Positions 16,519 through 25,004 of a stretch of 64,000 bases of DNA are shown in pieces. The DNA is from Amylibacter sp. SFDW26. GTDB lineage: Bacteria; Pseudomonadota; Alphaproteobacteria; Rhodobacterales; Rhodobacteraceae. Position 1 is the stretch's first letter. Every line of letters begins with the position of its first letter. The position numbers and the translations under genes are program-made. The notes under the pieces were generated by a model, which did no database searches, was not told where the DNA came from, and saw only the letters and a program-made list of their open reading frames with translations. Location of the stretch: assembly GCF_009184395.1 (NCBI RefSeq), contig NZ_WEIC01000001.1, positions 186,001-250,000 of the forward strand. Direction: 5' to 3'.

Positions 16519-17409
16519 GTGACTGGGCAAAAGGTATACAGCCATTGGATTGCGTCATCTGGTTCAGAAGGTGGTAATGCTGCACCTGACCTTATCTTCC
16601 CTTACTGGAGTTTCACCAAAACGGTTATTGCCATATGTGCTTTAAAGCTGGTGGAAGATGGCCAGCTGGATTTGGATGCACGTTTTCAAGGTCAAGATTA
16701 CACACTTCGTCATCTTCTTGCGCATACTTCTGGGTTGCCAGACTACGGCCAGTTTAAAGAATACGGTTTAGCGGTAAGCGCGGGTGATCCACCATGGTCG
16801 CGAGAGAAACTGTTAGATGTTACAATGTCCAAAGGTCATTTGTTTGAGCCAGAGCAGGGTTGGTCGTATTCAAATATCGGCTATATGTTTATTCGCGAAT
16901 TGATCGAAGAGATCACTGGGAAACCCATAGGTGATGTGATTACCGATATCGTTTCTAGGCCTTTGGGATTGGACAGTGTTGAATTTGCACATACGCGCCA
17001 AGATTTTGCGCGAGTTTATTGGGATGATGCTGAGAAATATGATCCTCGATGGGTTTATCATGGGTGTTTGTTGGGAAATGCAAAGGATGCAACGCATTTA
17101 TTACATGCGCTTTTTACCAGTGATGTGTTGTTGTCTGATACGCGCGATCAGATGTTTGCAAAACGGATACTTGGCGGTCCAATTGAGGGCAGACCTTGGC
17201 AAGAATGCGGGTATGCGTTGGGCTTGATGAGCGGCTCGATAAGTGGTTTAGGAAATGCGGTTGGTCACTCTGGCGCTGGGCCGCTGTGCGTAAACGCTGT
17301 CTATCATTTCCCAGATATCGCTGATCCTGTGACGGTCGCTAGTTTTACAGATGGTACTGACGAGGGTGTTGCAGAACATGCTGCTGCTAAATTGGCACGG
17401 GAGCAATGA
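16519..17409 (+). CDS. Serine hydrolase, class C beta-lactamase-like family
   Basis: This 296-residue protein begins at a GTG with an AAGGAT ribosome site. The SxxK nucleophile motif is SFTK at about residues 34-37, the YxN motif is YSN at about 117-119, and a late GHSGAGP takes the HxG/KTG role. It lacks a signal peptide, so it is probably a cytoplasmic esterase or peptidase rather than an antibiotic-degrading lactamase. It follows the cyclo-ligase by 22 bp and may be co-transcribed. Confidence 0.83.
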   Translation: MTGQKVYSHWIASSGSEGGNAAPDLIFPYWSFTKTVIAICALKLVEDGQLDLDARFQGQDYTLRHLLAHTSGLPDYGQFKEYGLAVSAGDPPWSREKLLDVTMSKGHLFEPEQGWSYSNIGYMFIRELIEEITGKPIGDVITDIVSRPLGLDSVEFAHTRQDFARVYWDDAEKYDPRWVYHGCLLGNAKDATHLLHALFTSDVLLSDTRDQMFAKRILGGPIEGRPWQECGYALGLMSGSISGLGNAVGHSGAGPLCVNAVYHFPDIADPVTVASFTDGTDEGVAEHAAAKLAREQ

Positions 17410-17515
17410 GGGTTGATCCATAAAAATGTGTAAATGAGAATATATTTATTTTTGCGATTGCGGATAAAGGTATTTCCATTTTGAATAAGTCTCACTTTTG
17501 GAGAGGATATGAATT

Positions 17516-18136
17516 TTGAATCTTGAACTTTGGCTCGCTTTTGTTGCGACTTATACCGTTATATCATTAATTCCTGGCCCAAGTGTTTTGATGGTAACTG
17601 GGCAAGCTTTATCACATGGCGGTAAGGCGGCTTTTTTGTGTATATTGGGCGAATTGGTTGGTGGCATTGTTTTGGTTGGGCTGTCTTTTCTGGGTGCTGG
17701 TGCCATTCTAGCTGCGTCTGCATTCCTTTTTCAGATTGTAAAATGGGCAGGTGTTTTCTACATGGCCTATCTTGGTTATTGCCAAATCGTTAAGGCGCGC
17801 CGAGACGATGTTGATGGTTTACAAAAAGTGCACGCTGAGGTTGGTGCGGCAAGTGCATGGGCAGGTTTCTTTACAGCTATATTGAACCCAAAAGCGATTA
17901 TATTTTACGTGGCATTTCTGTCTCAATTTTTGGATCCAAACGCAAATATTTTCACACAATTCTTTATTGTTCTTATAACATCTACCGTGATTGTTGGCGT
18001 TGTTTTAAGTGGTTATGCTATACTTGCAGTGCAAGCGCGCAGAACGTTTCAAAGCGCAAGGGCACGTCGGTGTTTTGGCTATTCTGGTGGTGGTTTTTTA
18101 ATCGGTGGCAGCCTTTTTATGGCCACAACACGCTAA
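17516..18136 (+). CDS. LysE/RhtB family exporter
   Basis: This 206-residue membrane protein has six predicted helices and the LysE/RhtB N-terminal motif SLIPGPSVLMVTGQAL with the conserved PGP. NPKAIIFYVAFLSQFLDP is the second family signature. It likely exports amino acids or related amines. The start is a TTG at 17516 with a GGAGAGG ribosome site; the ATG just upstream (17509) is out of frame. A second LysE-family gene lies at 25001-25639. Confidence 0.88.
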   Translation: MNLELWLAFVATYTVISLIPGPSVLMVTGQALSHGGKAAFLCILGELVGGIVLVGLSFLGAGAILAASAFLFQIVKWAGVFYMAYLGYCQIVKARRDDVDGLQKVHAEVGAASAWAGFFTAILNPKAIIFYVAFLSQFLDPNANIFTQFFIVLITSTVIVGVVLSGYAILAVQARRTFQSARARRCFGYSGGGFLIGGSLFMATTR

Positions 18137-18154
18137 ATATTTTTGCAAAAATAT
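18137..18154. other. Perfect 18-bp palindrome containing TTTGCAAA
   Basis: ATATTTTTGCAAAAATAT starts directly after the lysE stop and is fully self-complementary. It contains the same TTTGCAAA core as the PccR-type boxes at 40391-40463. Being between convergent transcripts it may simply be an AT-rich transcription end, so its function is open. Confidence 0.4.
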
Positions 18155-18159
18155 CGAAA

Positions 18160-18280
18160 CTGTAAAGGGGTTAATACTCTCCCGTAATATTAACCCCTAA
18201 TGTTAACGGGATCTGGGAGGATTGGCCGTTAACTTGCGATGGTGTACTTTCTCTGGGAGGAGCGAGAACAGCATCTGCAA
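18160..18280 (-). ncRNA. CcsR/cuckoo-type small RNA downstream of the DUF1127 gene
   Basis: On the minus strand two hairpins each display a CCTCCC motif in the loop. The first (18275-18238) has TTCTC/GAGAA around GCTCCTCCCA, with an outer GATG/CATC pair. The second (18233-18202) has GTTAACGG/CCGTTAAC around a loop with TCCTCCC. They are followed by a terminator-like hairpin GGGGTTAATA/TATTAACCCC (18197-18167). Two CCUCCUCCC-loop hairpins plus a terminator is the architecture of the stress-induced CcsR (cuckoo) RNAs of Rhodobacter, which are processed from the mRNA of a DUF1127 gene. Here too a DUF1127 gene lies just upstream. Exact ends are inferred. Confidence 0.75.
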
Positions 18281-18295
18281 TTTATGTGACGTGCT

Positions 18296-18562
18296 TTATA
18301 GGCCGTCGTATTCGTAATAAATGACTTTTTGGGCATGTCGTTTGATGTCTTTTCTTGCAATACCGATTTTATCGAGCTGGGCATCTGACATAGTGTTTAA
18401 TGCAGAAGACAGGCGATTAATTTTAAACTGCGTAAAAGATTTTGATAGTAACGATTTTATGGTTGCTTCCAGTTCAGTTATGAAAGCAAGACCATTGGTC
18501 AATGTGTGTTGCGCACGAGATGATAAGTCTAAAGATGTGTGTTCAAAGTTCAGCATTTTCAT
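18296..18562 (-). CDS. DUF1127 small protein (CcaF1-like)
   Basis: This 88-residue protein ends with the DUF1127 motif RLSSALNTMSDAQLDKIGIARKDI (split here into LSSALNTMSDAQLDKIG and the trailing ARKDI). An AAGGAT ribosome site precedes the ATG. The Rhodobacter sphaeroides member CcaF1 is a small RNA-binding protein made from the same transcript as the CcsR RNAs. The presence of such an sRNA immediately downstream here supports orthology. The N-terminal 45 residues are family-specific and not recognisable. Confidence 0.82.
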   Translation of the reverse strand: MKMLNFEHTSLDLSSRAQHTLTNGLAFITELEATIKSLLSKSFTQFKINRLSSALNTMSDAQLDKIGIARKDIKRHAQKVIYYEYDGL

Positions 18563-18742
18563 TTGATCAATCCTTGATGATGTCCGTGGTTTTAGGATTT
18601 GATCAAAAGTGGCTTTAGGGCAATCTTATTTACCTATCTGATTTGTGCTATTTAAAAAAAACCGCAAAAATGCATATTTTTCGTGCTGAATGCTAGTGAT
18701 GTGATCAAAATTAAGATTTACGCTGTGTTTTAGAAATGAAGA

Positions 18743-19300
18743 TCAGCTTAGCGCGCCAGCAGATTTCTTTGTGAACACCCGAATGTAATCACCTGGCGAT
18801 GAACCCGCCCAATAGACCCAAAGACGCTGAGGGTCATTTTCATCTATCCAAACATAATCGCCTTCTTCCAGCCCACGTAATTCTGTGCTGATGTAATTTA
18901 CGGATGTATTGGCCAGAAAATCAGTGGCGGCCATTGTACCTTGGAATGCGGCCACCCCTAGTATTTTTGCATCAAAATCCACGTAGCCATAGTGGATGCC
19001 TGATAGGCTATCAAAAAAGATATAATGGCTGGCAATGGTTTCACCTTGGTGAATGACCCCTTGATTGCCACCTATATCGACGCTGATGGGTTCTGATAAG
19101 ATTATGTTTTGATCTTCGTCAAAGGCGTAAAGATTATCCGTGTCAAAATTATCATTGCCGACATCGAAGGGTTCTGTCGTTTCAAGTTTGACGAATTGGC
19201 CATTCCCATTCTGCCGTATGATTTCACCGTCAAGGACGATGGCACTGGCAGGTGTTGCCAAAGCGGTGATCAAGCACATGATTGAAAGTTTTTTAAACAC
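18743..19300 (-). CDS. Secreted protein of unknown function
   Basis: This 185-residue protein has a Sec signal peptide (MFKKLSIMCLITALATPASA, cleavage just before IVLDG). The mature part is acidic, rich in Asp, Asn and aromatic residues and predicted to be mostly beta strand, with segments such as HYIFFDSLSGIHYGYVDFDA. Similar exported proteins elsewhere carry a C-terminal sorting signal, but none is obvious here. No family recognised. It stands as a single gene. Confidence 0.6.
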   Translation of the reverse strand: MFKKLSIMCLITALATPASAIVLDGEIIRQNGNGQFVKLETTEPFDVGNDNFDTDNLYAFDEDQNIILSEPISVDIGGNQGVIHQGETIASHYIFFDSLSGIHYGYVDFDAKILGVAAFQGTMAATDFLANTSVNYISTELRGLEEGDYVWIDENDPQRLWVYWAGSSPGDYIRVFTKKSAGALS

Positions 19301-19386
19301 GGTATCCCCTATTCGTATTTTGGATACGATGATTAAACGAGGAAAGGCAACAGTCCAGTCACGATTACTTTAGTTGGTGATCATTC

Positions 19387-20148
19387 TTACCAAATCACAG
19401 TACCAGCATCTGATTTTTCATCTGCATGAACATTCACACTCTTGAAACCCACGCCCTTGTTTTGCAAAGGGGCGATTTTCACATCCGAGTTTAGCCAATG
19501 CTGTATTTCAAATGTTGCATAGGGTCGTTGCCAGAGCCAAGGGCGGTTTTCCACTGCTATTAGGTCTGGATTGGGTGGACGCTCATCTGTGTAACCCCAG
19601 AAATAGAGATCAAAGCCGAATTGTGGAATTTCTTGTTTGGAAAGAAAGGTCATTCCAAAATCATCTTCAAGGTAGGCTGTGTCACTTTCGATATCATTTG
19701 TGCGGAACGTTACATACCCTATGGATGCGCCGCCCCCTAGAGGCAGGTTTTTATCACCTTGAGTGGTCAGCGGTTCACCTTCAAATGTGTGTTGTAATAG
19801 TTCAATTTGAAAGCCCTCAGGATCAAGGATGTGCCCAAGGTAGGCGATGTCGGCGCGTTGCGCAGGCTCAGATAATATCGTTACGCCTTTATTTTTGAGC
19901 AGTATAAAGGCCATATCAGCATCTGGAAGTGTTAACCCAAATTTCCAGTATCTATCCAAAGGACCCGCTTTATATACTGTGTCATCATCTGCTTGATAAA
20001 ATTCAATATATGTTTCTTGGTGTGGGTACTTTAACCGAATAACCGCGCCATGTTTTGTTGCGGTAAACCCTAGAATATCGACATAGAATTTAGCCAATGT
20101 TTCTGGGGATTTTGCGGTCAAGGAAAGACTTAGAAATTTGGGTGACAT
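19387..20148 (-). CDS. Two-domain VOC (glyoxalase/dioxygenase fold) protein
   Basis: This 253-residue protein has two vicinal-oxygen-chelate modules. The first starts FLSLSLTAKSPETLAKFYVD, with ILGF and YLGHILDPEGFQIELLQ; the second starts IGYVTFRTNDIESDTAYLED, with FGMTFLSK. The metal-ligand positions of the first module are not all obvious. It is 10 bp from the secreted NTF2-like gene upstream on the same strand, so the two are probably one transcript. Substrate unknown. Confidence 0.8.
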   Translation of the reverse strand: MSPKFLSLSLTAKSPETLAKFYVDILGFTATKHGAVIRLKYPHQETYIEFYQADDDTVYKAGPLDRYWKFGLTLPDADMAFILLKNKGVTILSEPAQRADIAYLGHILDPEGFQIELLQHTFEGEPLTTQGDKNLPLGGGASIGYVTFRTNDIESDTAYLEDDFGMTFLSKQEIPQFGFDLYFWGYTDERPPNPDLIAVENRPWLWQRPYATFEIQHWLNSDVKIAPLQNKGVGFKSVNVHADEKSDAGTVIW

Positions 20149-20158
20149 TTAGTAATCC

Positions 20159-20626
20159 TTATTGGGCAACCTCAAAGTGATCTTCACGCATAAGGGCACG
20201 CCCATCTTCTTGGATAACCCAATGTTCATTGGTGATGATGCCATGCGCGTTATTCATTGTCCAAGAGGCTGAAACGCTTGCAGATGAACTATCGACTATA
20301 GTTGTCGTTGTTTTGCTGTAAACAACATCGTCAAAACCTTTGCTGACGAGATCTGTCCCAAAAGCCAAGATTTCGTCTTTGCCTTTGAATGTGCCGAATG
20401 GTTTTACAACCATGATGGCATCGTCTTCGTATAGTGCCGCGGCACCCGCTGCGTTGCCTGCATTAAAGGCATCCTTCCAAGCTTTACTGCCGATGGAAAC
20501 CGCCATTTGAATTTTAGCTTCGTTTTCTGCTTTGGCTTCTGCTGTTGCTGTATCTGTAAATGCTGCACCTGAAGTTGCAAGTAAAAGTGTTGCAGCAAGG
20601 GCTGCTGATTTTAAAGAATGTGACAT
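20159..20626 (-). CDS. Secreted NTF2-like (SnoaL/YybH-type) protein
   Basis: This 155-residue protein has a signal peptide (start MSHSLKSAALAATLLLATSG) and the NTF2-like pattern WKDAFNAGNAAGAAALYEDDAI, then KPFGTFKGKDEILAF. The ATG at 20626 has an AAGGAAA ribosome site; an upstream in-frame start at 20668 is less likely. It is divergent from a LysR regulator and is followed by a VOC protein, so the three may form one locally controlled unit. Substrate unknown. Confidence 0.8.
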   Translation of the reverse strand: MSHSLKSAALAATLLLATSGAAFTDTATAEAKAENEAKIQMAVSIGSKAWKDAFNAGNAAGAAALYEDDAIMVVKPFGTFKGKDEILAFGTDLVSKGFDDVVYSKTTTTIVDSSSASVSASWTMNNAHGIITNEHWVIQEDGRALMREDHFEVAQ

Positions 20627-20729
20627 TGTAGTTTCCTTTTCTATGTGTCGTTGGAATTGAGATAGCAAACAGGAATTGGGTTGATTAGGTATTTTGTTCG
20701 TATTTACTATTGAATGAAATTAAACAATA

Positions 20730-21626
20730 ATGCAGTTTTCAGTGGAGACATGTATTTTGAAACCAAGCCCGCACGATATGATGGTCTTTTTAGAAGTGAT
20801 TGAAAGTCGAAGCTTTACAGGAGCTGCTGATATCATGGGGCTTACAAAGTCTGCCGTCAGTCATGCGGTCAACAGATTGGAAGAAAGTGTTGGACAAAAG
20901 TTGTTGCTGCGTACGACGCGGTCTATGACGATTACGGATGCGGGTGCGCGTATCCTACCGCACTGTAAGCAATTGCGCGAAACCTATGCTTTAACTTTGG
21001 ACGATCTGCAGTCTATGGGGACACAGGTTTCAGAGACTTTGACGGTTACTGCACCTGATGCACTATGCCAGTCGGTTGTTGTGCCAGCTTTGGCAGTACT
21101 TCAAAAAGAGAATAAAAACCTGTCTGTCAGGCTGATAACCGATGATAAGCCTGTTAAGCTGATTGATCAGAAGATTGACGTTGCTATTCGCGTTGGAGCT
21201 ACTGCTCCGCAGACCGCTTATGGAAAACGCGTTGGGACGTTGCATGAAAAGCTTTATGCTAGCGAAGGTTATATTGCAGATATGGGCGGGATGCCCACGC
21301 AATTTTCTGATTTGAAAAACTGGGCTTATATCGCCAATGACTGGCAGGGTAGCCTTGTACGGCACCGCTTAAATGAAAAGGAAATGATCGAAGTCATACC
21401 ATCTATTCGGTGTAATGGCTTATCAGATGTGATTACGTTTGTAAGTCTAGAGAATGGCGTTGCTATGATCCCTGATATTGCTGTGGAGCGGTTAGGCGTA
21501 GGGCATAATCTTGTGCCACTATACGAAATGGCTTCAACACCGATTTATGCTTTGCATCAATATGAAACCAAGGTTCCGAAAAAGGTAAGGGGTTTTATTA
21601 AGTTGCTAACGCAAATGTCGATTTAA
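20730..21626 (+). CDS. LysR-family transcriptional regulator
   Basis: This 298-residue protein has an N-terminal winged helix (FLEVIESRSFTGAADIMGLT, then SAVSHAVNRLEESVGQKLLLRTTR) and a substrate-binding-like effector domain. Start uncertain: the ATG at 20730 has no ribosome site, while a TTG at 20757 has GGAG 9 nt before it and would give MKPSPHDMMVFLE, closer to the usual LysR start. It is divergent from the NTF2-like/VOC pair and probably controls it. Confidence 0.88.
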   Translation: MQFSVETCILKPSPHDMMVFLEVIESRSFTGAADIMGLTKSAVSHAVNRLEESVGQKLLLRTTRSMTITDAGARILPHCKQLRETYALTLDDLQSMGTQVSETLTVTAPDALCQSVVVPALAVLQKENKNLSVRLITDDKPVKLIDQKIDVAIRVGATAPQTAYGKRVGTLHEKLYASEGYIADMGGMPTQFSDLKNWAYIANDWQGSLVRHRLNEKEMIEVIPSIRCNGLSDVITFVSLENGVAMIPDIAVERLGVGHNLVPLYEMASTPIYALHQYETKVPKKVRGFIKLLTQMSI

Positions 21627-21627
21627 G

Positions 21628-22080
21628 TTATGGATTTCGTGCTTCGTCCATATATTCGCGTAGCTTTTGTAAAATTGGCACAATCGTATCAAGCTCGTCA
21701 GTTGAAACCTGTTCAGCAACTTGTTGAAGATATGGCCCAAGGGCAGCGATGGTTTTGTTGCGCAGCTCTTGGCCTGCTTCGGTAAGCCAAACTTGTTTGG
21801 AGCGAGCGTCTTTGGGGTTTGGACGCATTTCAATCAGGCCATGTTTTGAGAGGCCAGAAAGTGTGTGTGTCATAGTGGTTTTTGGGACTTGAAAAGCCGT
21901 TGCTAAAAATAACGGCGTTTGCCCGTCGTTCACCCGCATTAGATGATTGAGAACTGCGAAATGTGGGGCGATGATACCTTTGGGTAGCTGCACCTCTAGA
22001 AAGGCGCGGCTGAGTTGTTCGATTATGCCGATCTCATTGAAAAGTGAGAAGTATTTTCCAAGGATGACATCGTTATTCAT
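21628..22080 (-). CDS. MarR-family transcriptional regulator
   Basis: This 150-residue protein begins MNNDVILGKYFSLFNEIGII and has the MarR winged helix: TPLFLATAFQVPKTTMTHTL for recognition and MRPNPKDARSKQVWLTEAGQ for the wing. The start overlaps the stop of the upstream nitroreductase gene (ATGA at 22080-22077), so both are made from one mRNA and the longer start at 22104 is unlikely. The 16-bp inverted repeat upstream of the operon is its likely operator, giving autoregulation. Confidence 0.88.
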   Translation of the reverse strand: MNNDVILGKYFSLFNEIGIIEQLSRAFLEVQLPKGIIAPHFAVLNHLMRVNDGQTPLFLATAFQVPKTTMTHTLSGLSKHGLIEMRPNPKDARSKQVWLTEAGQELRNKTIAALGPYLQQVAEQVSTDELDTIVPILQKLREYMDEARNP

Positions 22081-23177
22081 ATAAGCCGGGTCTCCAGTGG
22101 CCAACGTGGTGTGGGTTGTGTTTTTGGACCATACCCCAAACGCCCCAGCATTTGAACCGTTTCATCGCCTTTTGCCAAGATATCATGGATGTTTTTATAG
22201 GGCTCGGCCATTTCTGGAAACTCTTGTAAGGCTTGGGATACGGGATGTAATGACAGCCCCGTTAAAGTTGTGGTGAGATTCAGGCGTATCCACTTGCGAC
22301 CTGCTTCGAGTTGATCTTGTCGTGTATTTCCTTTGGTAGTGATCACAGCATATGAGTTGGTGTTTAAGAGGCGTTCATTATAAAAATCGTAACTATATTT
22401 GAAACTAGCACCTTGCATGTTTTCTTGACCTTTACGGGATATAAAACCTGCCAGCATAAGGCTTTCTAAGAATGGTCCGCCTATACTAATGCCATCTGGG
22501 TTTGCATTCATTTCGGACTTACCGAAGCGCATAAGATCTACACTTTCGCGATATGTTTCGGGGTGATGTGCCTCAATATGCCAAGCTTGTATTGTTATAT
22601 CTTTTATTTTTGACACGATATCAGGGTGACTGTGAATTTTAGCATAGGCTTCAAGTTCTCTTGCAAGCGTATTTTCAACAGGGCGGTTTTCATAAGGTTC
22701 TCTGCAAGTGCGTCGATCTAATATGGCTGCGAACAATGGGTCGGGCTGAGTTGCTCCACCGAATGTAGCGACTGCTACAGGACCATTTTCACCTTCTGGA
22801 TAGATATCCAAATTCACGGCAGTATTGCGTTCAGCTGCTGCGATACGCATTTGTTCTAAAAAACACCCGAAACTGATAACCAATTGGCGGTGAAATGGGT
22901 CTGTTTCAGGTAATTCGCGGTCTTTGTCGCGCCATATGATGACTTTGTCATCACCTTCTAAACCAATTAACCAAGGTTGGCGGTTATGCGCGTTTGGTGC
23001 GAGCAGGGCATAAGAAAGCGCCCATTTACGAATGTCTTTATACCCGCCTGCCATTTGCCATGGTGCAAGAGCTTTGTGCGGTGTGCGTGTTCCCAGAAAA
23101 CCCGCTGCTGCGGTTCCAGCGGCAAAGATAGTCCCGCCGCCAATCAATGTAAGGGCTTTACGTCGTGACAGTGTCAT
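22077..23177 (-). CDS. Acg-like nitroreductase-fold protein with Tat signal
   Basis: This 366-residue protein starts with a twin-arginine export signal (SRRKALTLIGGG, then a hydrophobic Ala-rich stretch). It contains a nitroreductase-like domain with LLAPNAHNRQPWLIGL, an FMN-binding-type motif, and DRRTCREPYENRPV in the middle. This layout matches the Acg family (FMN-sequestering nitroreductase homologues). It would act in the periplasm after folding with its cofactor. It is the first gene of an operon with the MarR regulator. Confidence 0.8.
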   Translation of the reverse strand: MTLSRRKALTLIGGGTIFAAGTAAAGFLGTRTPHKALAPWQMAGGYKDIRKWALSYALLAPNAHNRQPWLIGLEGDDKVIIWRDKDRELPETDPFHRQLVISFGCFLEQMRIAAAERNTAVNLDIYPEGENGPVAVATFGGATQPDPLFAAILDRRTCREPYENRPVENTLARELEAYAKIHSHPDIVSKIKDITIQAWHIEAHHPETYRESVDLMRFGKSEMNANPDGISIGGPFLESLMLAGFISRKGQENMQGASFKYSYDFYNERLLNTNSYAVITTKGNTRQDQLEAGRKWIRLNLTTTLTGLSLHPVSQALQEFPEMAEPYKNIHDILAKGDETVQMLGRLGYGPKTQPTPRWPLETRLI

Positions 23178-23187
23178 ATCTGATCTC

Positions 23188-23231
23188 CATTAATACGATA
23201 TCGAACTAAATAGTGCGATATCGTATTAATG
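23188..23231 (-). promoter_or_regulatory. 16-bp inverted-repeat operator of the nitroreductase-marR operon
   Basis: CATTAATACGATATCG (23188-23203) and CGATATCGTATTAATG (23216-23231) are perfect reverse complements separated by 12 bp. Each arm ends in the self-complementary CGATATCG. It starts 10 bp before the nitroreductase ATG, so a bound regulator would block transcription or initiation. MarR dimers typically bind such sites. Confidence 0.8.
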
Positions 23232-23289
23232 TCAAGCAAGCCTATAAAAGCATCTAGTATTCCGCTTCATCTCGTTATATCGCGGTTAC

Positions 23290-24105
23290 ATGAGACTTTT
23301 ATTTCTAGGTGATGTGATGGGCCGCGCTGGTCGCAAAGCTGTGGCAGAGCGTTTGCCGCAGTTACGTAAAGATTGGCGGCTGGATTTTGTTGTGGTCAAT
23401 GGCGAGAACGCTACGGGCGGGATGGGGCTGTCTATTGGGCACTCAAAGATCTTGTTCGAAGCAGGGGCTGATTGTGTGACCTTGGGCGATCATGCGTTTG
23501 ATCAGCGCGATATGATGAAAGGTGTGGAAGAGGATCAACGTATTCTGCGCCCTTTGAATTATGCAGCGATTGCACCTGGTAAGGGCGCACGTTTGTTTGA
23601 TGCGGCGAATGGCAAAAAGGTATTTGTGGCCCAAGCGCTGGGGCAGGTGTTTATGAAAAAACCTTTTGCTGATCCGTTTTCACATCTGGATCAAGCATTG
23701 AAAGCCGCCCCATTGGGGAAAACCGCTGATGCTGTGATTGTGGATTTTCATGCCGAAGCGACCTCTGAAAAGATGGGGATGGGGCATTGGCTGGATGGGC
23801 GTGCATCGCTGGTTGTGGGCACACATACGCATGTGCCGACCTCTGATACGCAAATTTTACCGGGTGGCACGGCGTTGCAATCTGATGCGGGTATGTGTGG
23901 CGATTACAACAGTGTGATCGGCATGGAGAAAATGGAGCCTTTGCGCCGTTTCGTGACAGGGATGAACAAAGAACGATTTACCCCTGCTACGGGAGAGGCG
24001 ACTTTGTCGGGTGTGTTTGTGGAAACGGACGACAAAACTGGGTTGGCGATTGATGTTGTGCAAGTGCGCCAAGGTGGTCGTTTGCAACAGTCTGGGCCTG
24101 CATGA
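23290..24105 (+). CDS. YmdB-family (TIGR00282) metallophosphoesterase
   Basis: This 271-residue protein is full length for the family: MRLLFLGDVMGRAGRKAV holds the GDVxGxxG metal motif, VVNGENATGGMGLS the NGEN motif, LGDHAFDQRD the second metal site, and VVGTHTHVPTSDTQIL the terminal GTHTHxxT motif. Members hydrolyse cyclic nucleotides and affect RNA decay and biofilm formation. The stop overlaps the start of the DMT transporter gene (ATGA). Confidence 0.9.
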   Translation: MRLLFLGDVMGRAGRKAVAERLPQLRKDWRLDFVVVNGENATGGMGLSIGHSKILFEAGADCVTLGDHAFDQRDMMKGVEEDQRILRPLNYAAIAPGKGARLFDAANGKKVFVAQALGQVFMKKPFADPFSHLDQALKAAPLGKTADAVIVDFHAEATSEKMGMGHWLDGRASLVVGTHTHVPTSDTQILPGGTALQSDAGMCGDYNSVIGMEKMEPLRRFVTGMNKERFTPATGEATLSGVFVETDDKTGLAIDVVQVRQGGRLQQSGPA

Positions 24106-25004
24106 GCGCGTTTATGAACAGCCGTGTGGGGCTTTTTGCGGCCCTGCTGCTGTTTGGCGCAACTTGGGGGCTGACCCTGCCATTGGCGAAAATCATTGTA
24201 TCGACGGGTCATGCCGAGCTTGGCCTTGTGTTTTGGCAATTTATTTTCTCGATGCTGTCTTTGAGTGTTGTGGCTTATCTGCAAGGTGATTTTCCAAAAC
24301 CGACACGGGATCATATCATTGTCTGTGTGGGCATCGCTTTTTTAGGCACGATTATTCCATCGACTGTTAGCTATTATGTGATCCAGCATATCCCTGCGGG
24401 GGTTTATGCCATCACGATTTCATTGGTACCGATGTTTGCGATGCCGATTGCCATCGTATTGGGAATGGAAGCGTTTCAATGGCGCCGTTTGTTGGGTGTA
24501 ATGATTGGGATGTCAGCGATTGTGCTGCTTGTGGGGCCATCAACAAGCCTGCCTGATCCAGCAAAAGCCATCTTTGTGCTGATCGCTTGTATTGCGCCGT
24601 TGTGTTACGGGTTCGAAGATAATTTTGTCGGTAAATTTACATTGCGTGGATTAAGTCCCGTACAAGCCTTGTTAGGTGCATCATTCTTGGGCGCTGCGAT
24701 ATCTGGGCCAGTTGCGGCACAAACGGGGCAATGGGTTTCATTGGATCATGCTTGGGGTTTGCCAGAATGGTGTTTGCTGGCAATGGGTGTTTTGCATGGA
24801 CTGGCTTATACGGGCTATGTCTGGCTGGTGGGGCGTGCAGGGCCTGTCTTTGCAGCGCAAGTTGCTTATCTTGTGACTGGGACAGGGGTGTTGTGGTCTA
24901 TGCTTCTTTTAGGAGAAACATATTCGTCATGGGTTTGGATGGCTTTGGTATTGATGCTGGTTGGTATTTTCTTGGTGCAACCACGCGATGCAGAGCACCA
25001 TTAA
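24102..25004 (+). CDS. DMT-superfamily (EamA) transporter
   Basis: This 300-residue protein has ten hydrophobic helices in two EamA repeats; the second begins near residue 155 (FVLIACIAPLCYGFEDNFVG). The N-terminal ATWGLTLPLAKIIV motif is typical. It probably exports a small metabolite across the inner membrane. It is translationally coupled to the YmdB gene. The 3' end overlaps by 4 bp the end of the convergent LysE gene. Confidence 0.87.
   Translation: MSAFMNSRVGLFAALLLFGATWGLTLPLAKIIVSTGHAELGLVFWQFIFSMLSLSVVAYLQGDFPKPTRDHIIVCVGIAFLGTIIPSTVSYYVIQHIPAGVYAITISLVPMFAMPIAIVLGMEAFQWRRLLGVMIGMSAIVLLVGPSTSLPDPAKAIFVLIACIAPLCYGFEDNFVGKFTLRGLSPVQALLGASFLGAAISGPVAAQTGQWVSLDHAWGLPEWCLLAMGVLHGLAYTGYVWLVGRAGPVFAAQVAYLVTGTGVLWSMLLLGETYSSWVWMALVLMLVGIFLVQPRDAEHH

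Noticed and set aside
16519-17409. Possible antibiotic-resistance class C beta-lactamase
   Set aside because: No signal peptide, and only the general SxxK/YxN serine-hydrolase motifs are present; a metabolic esterase or peptidase is more likely.
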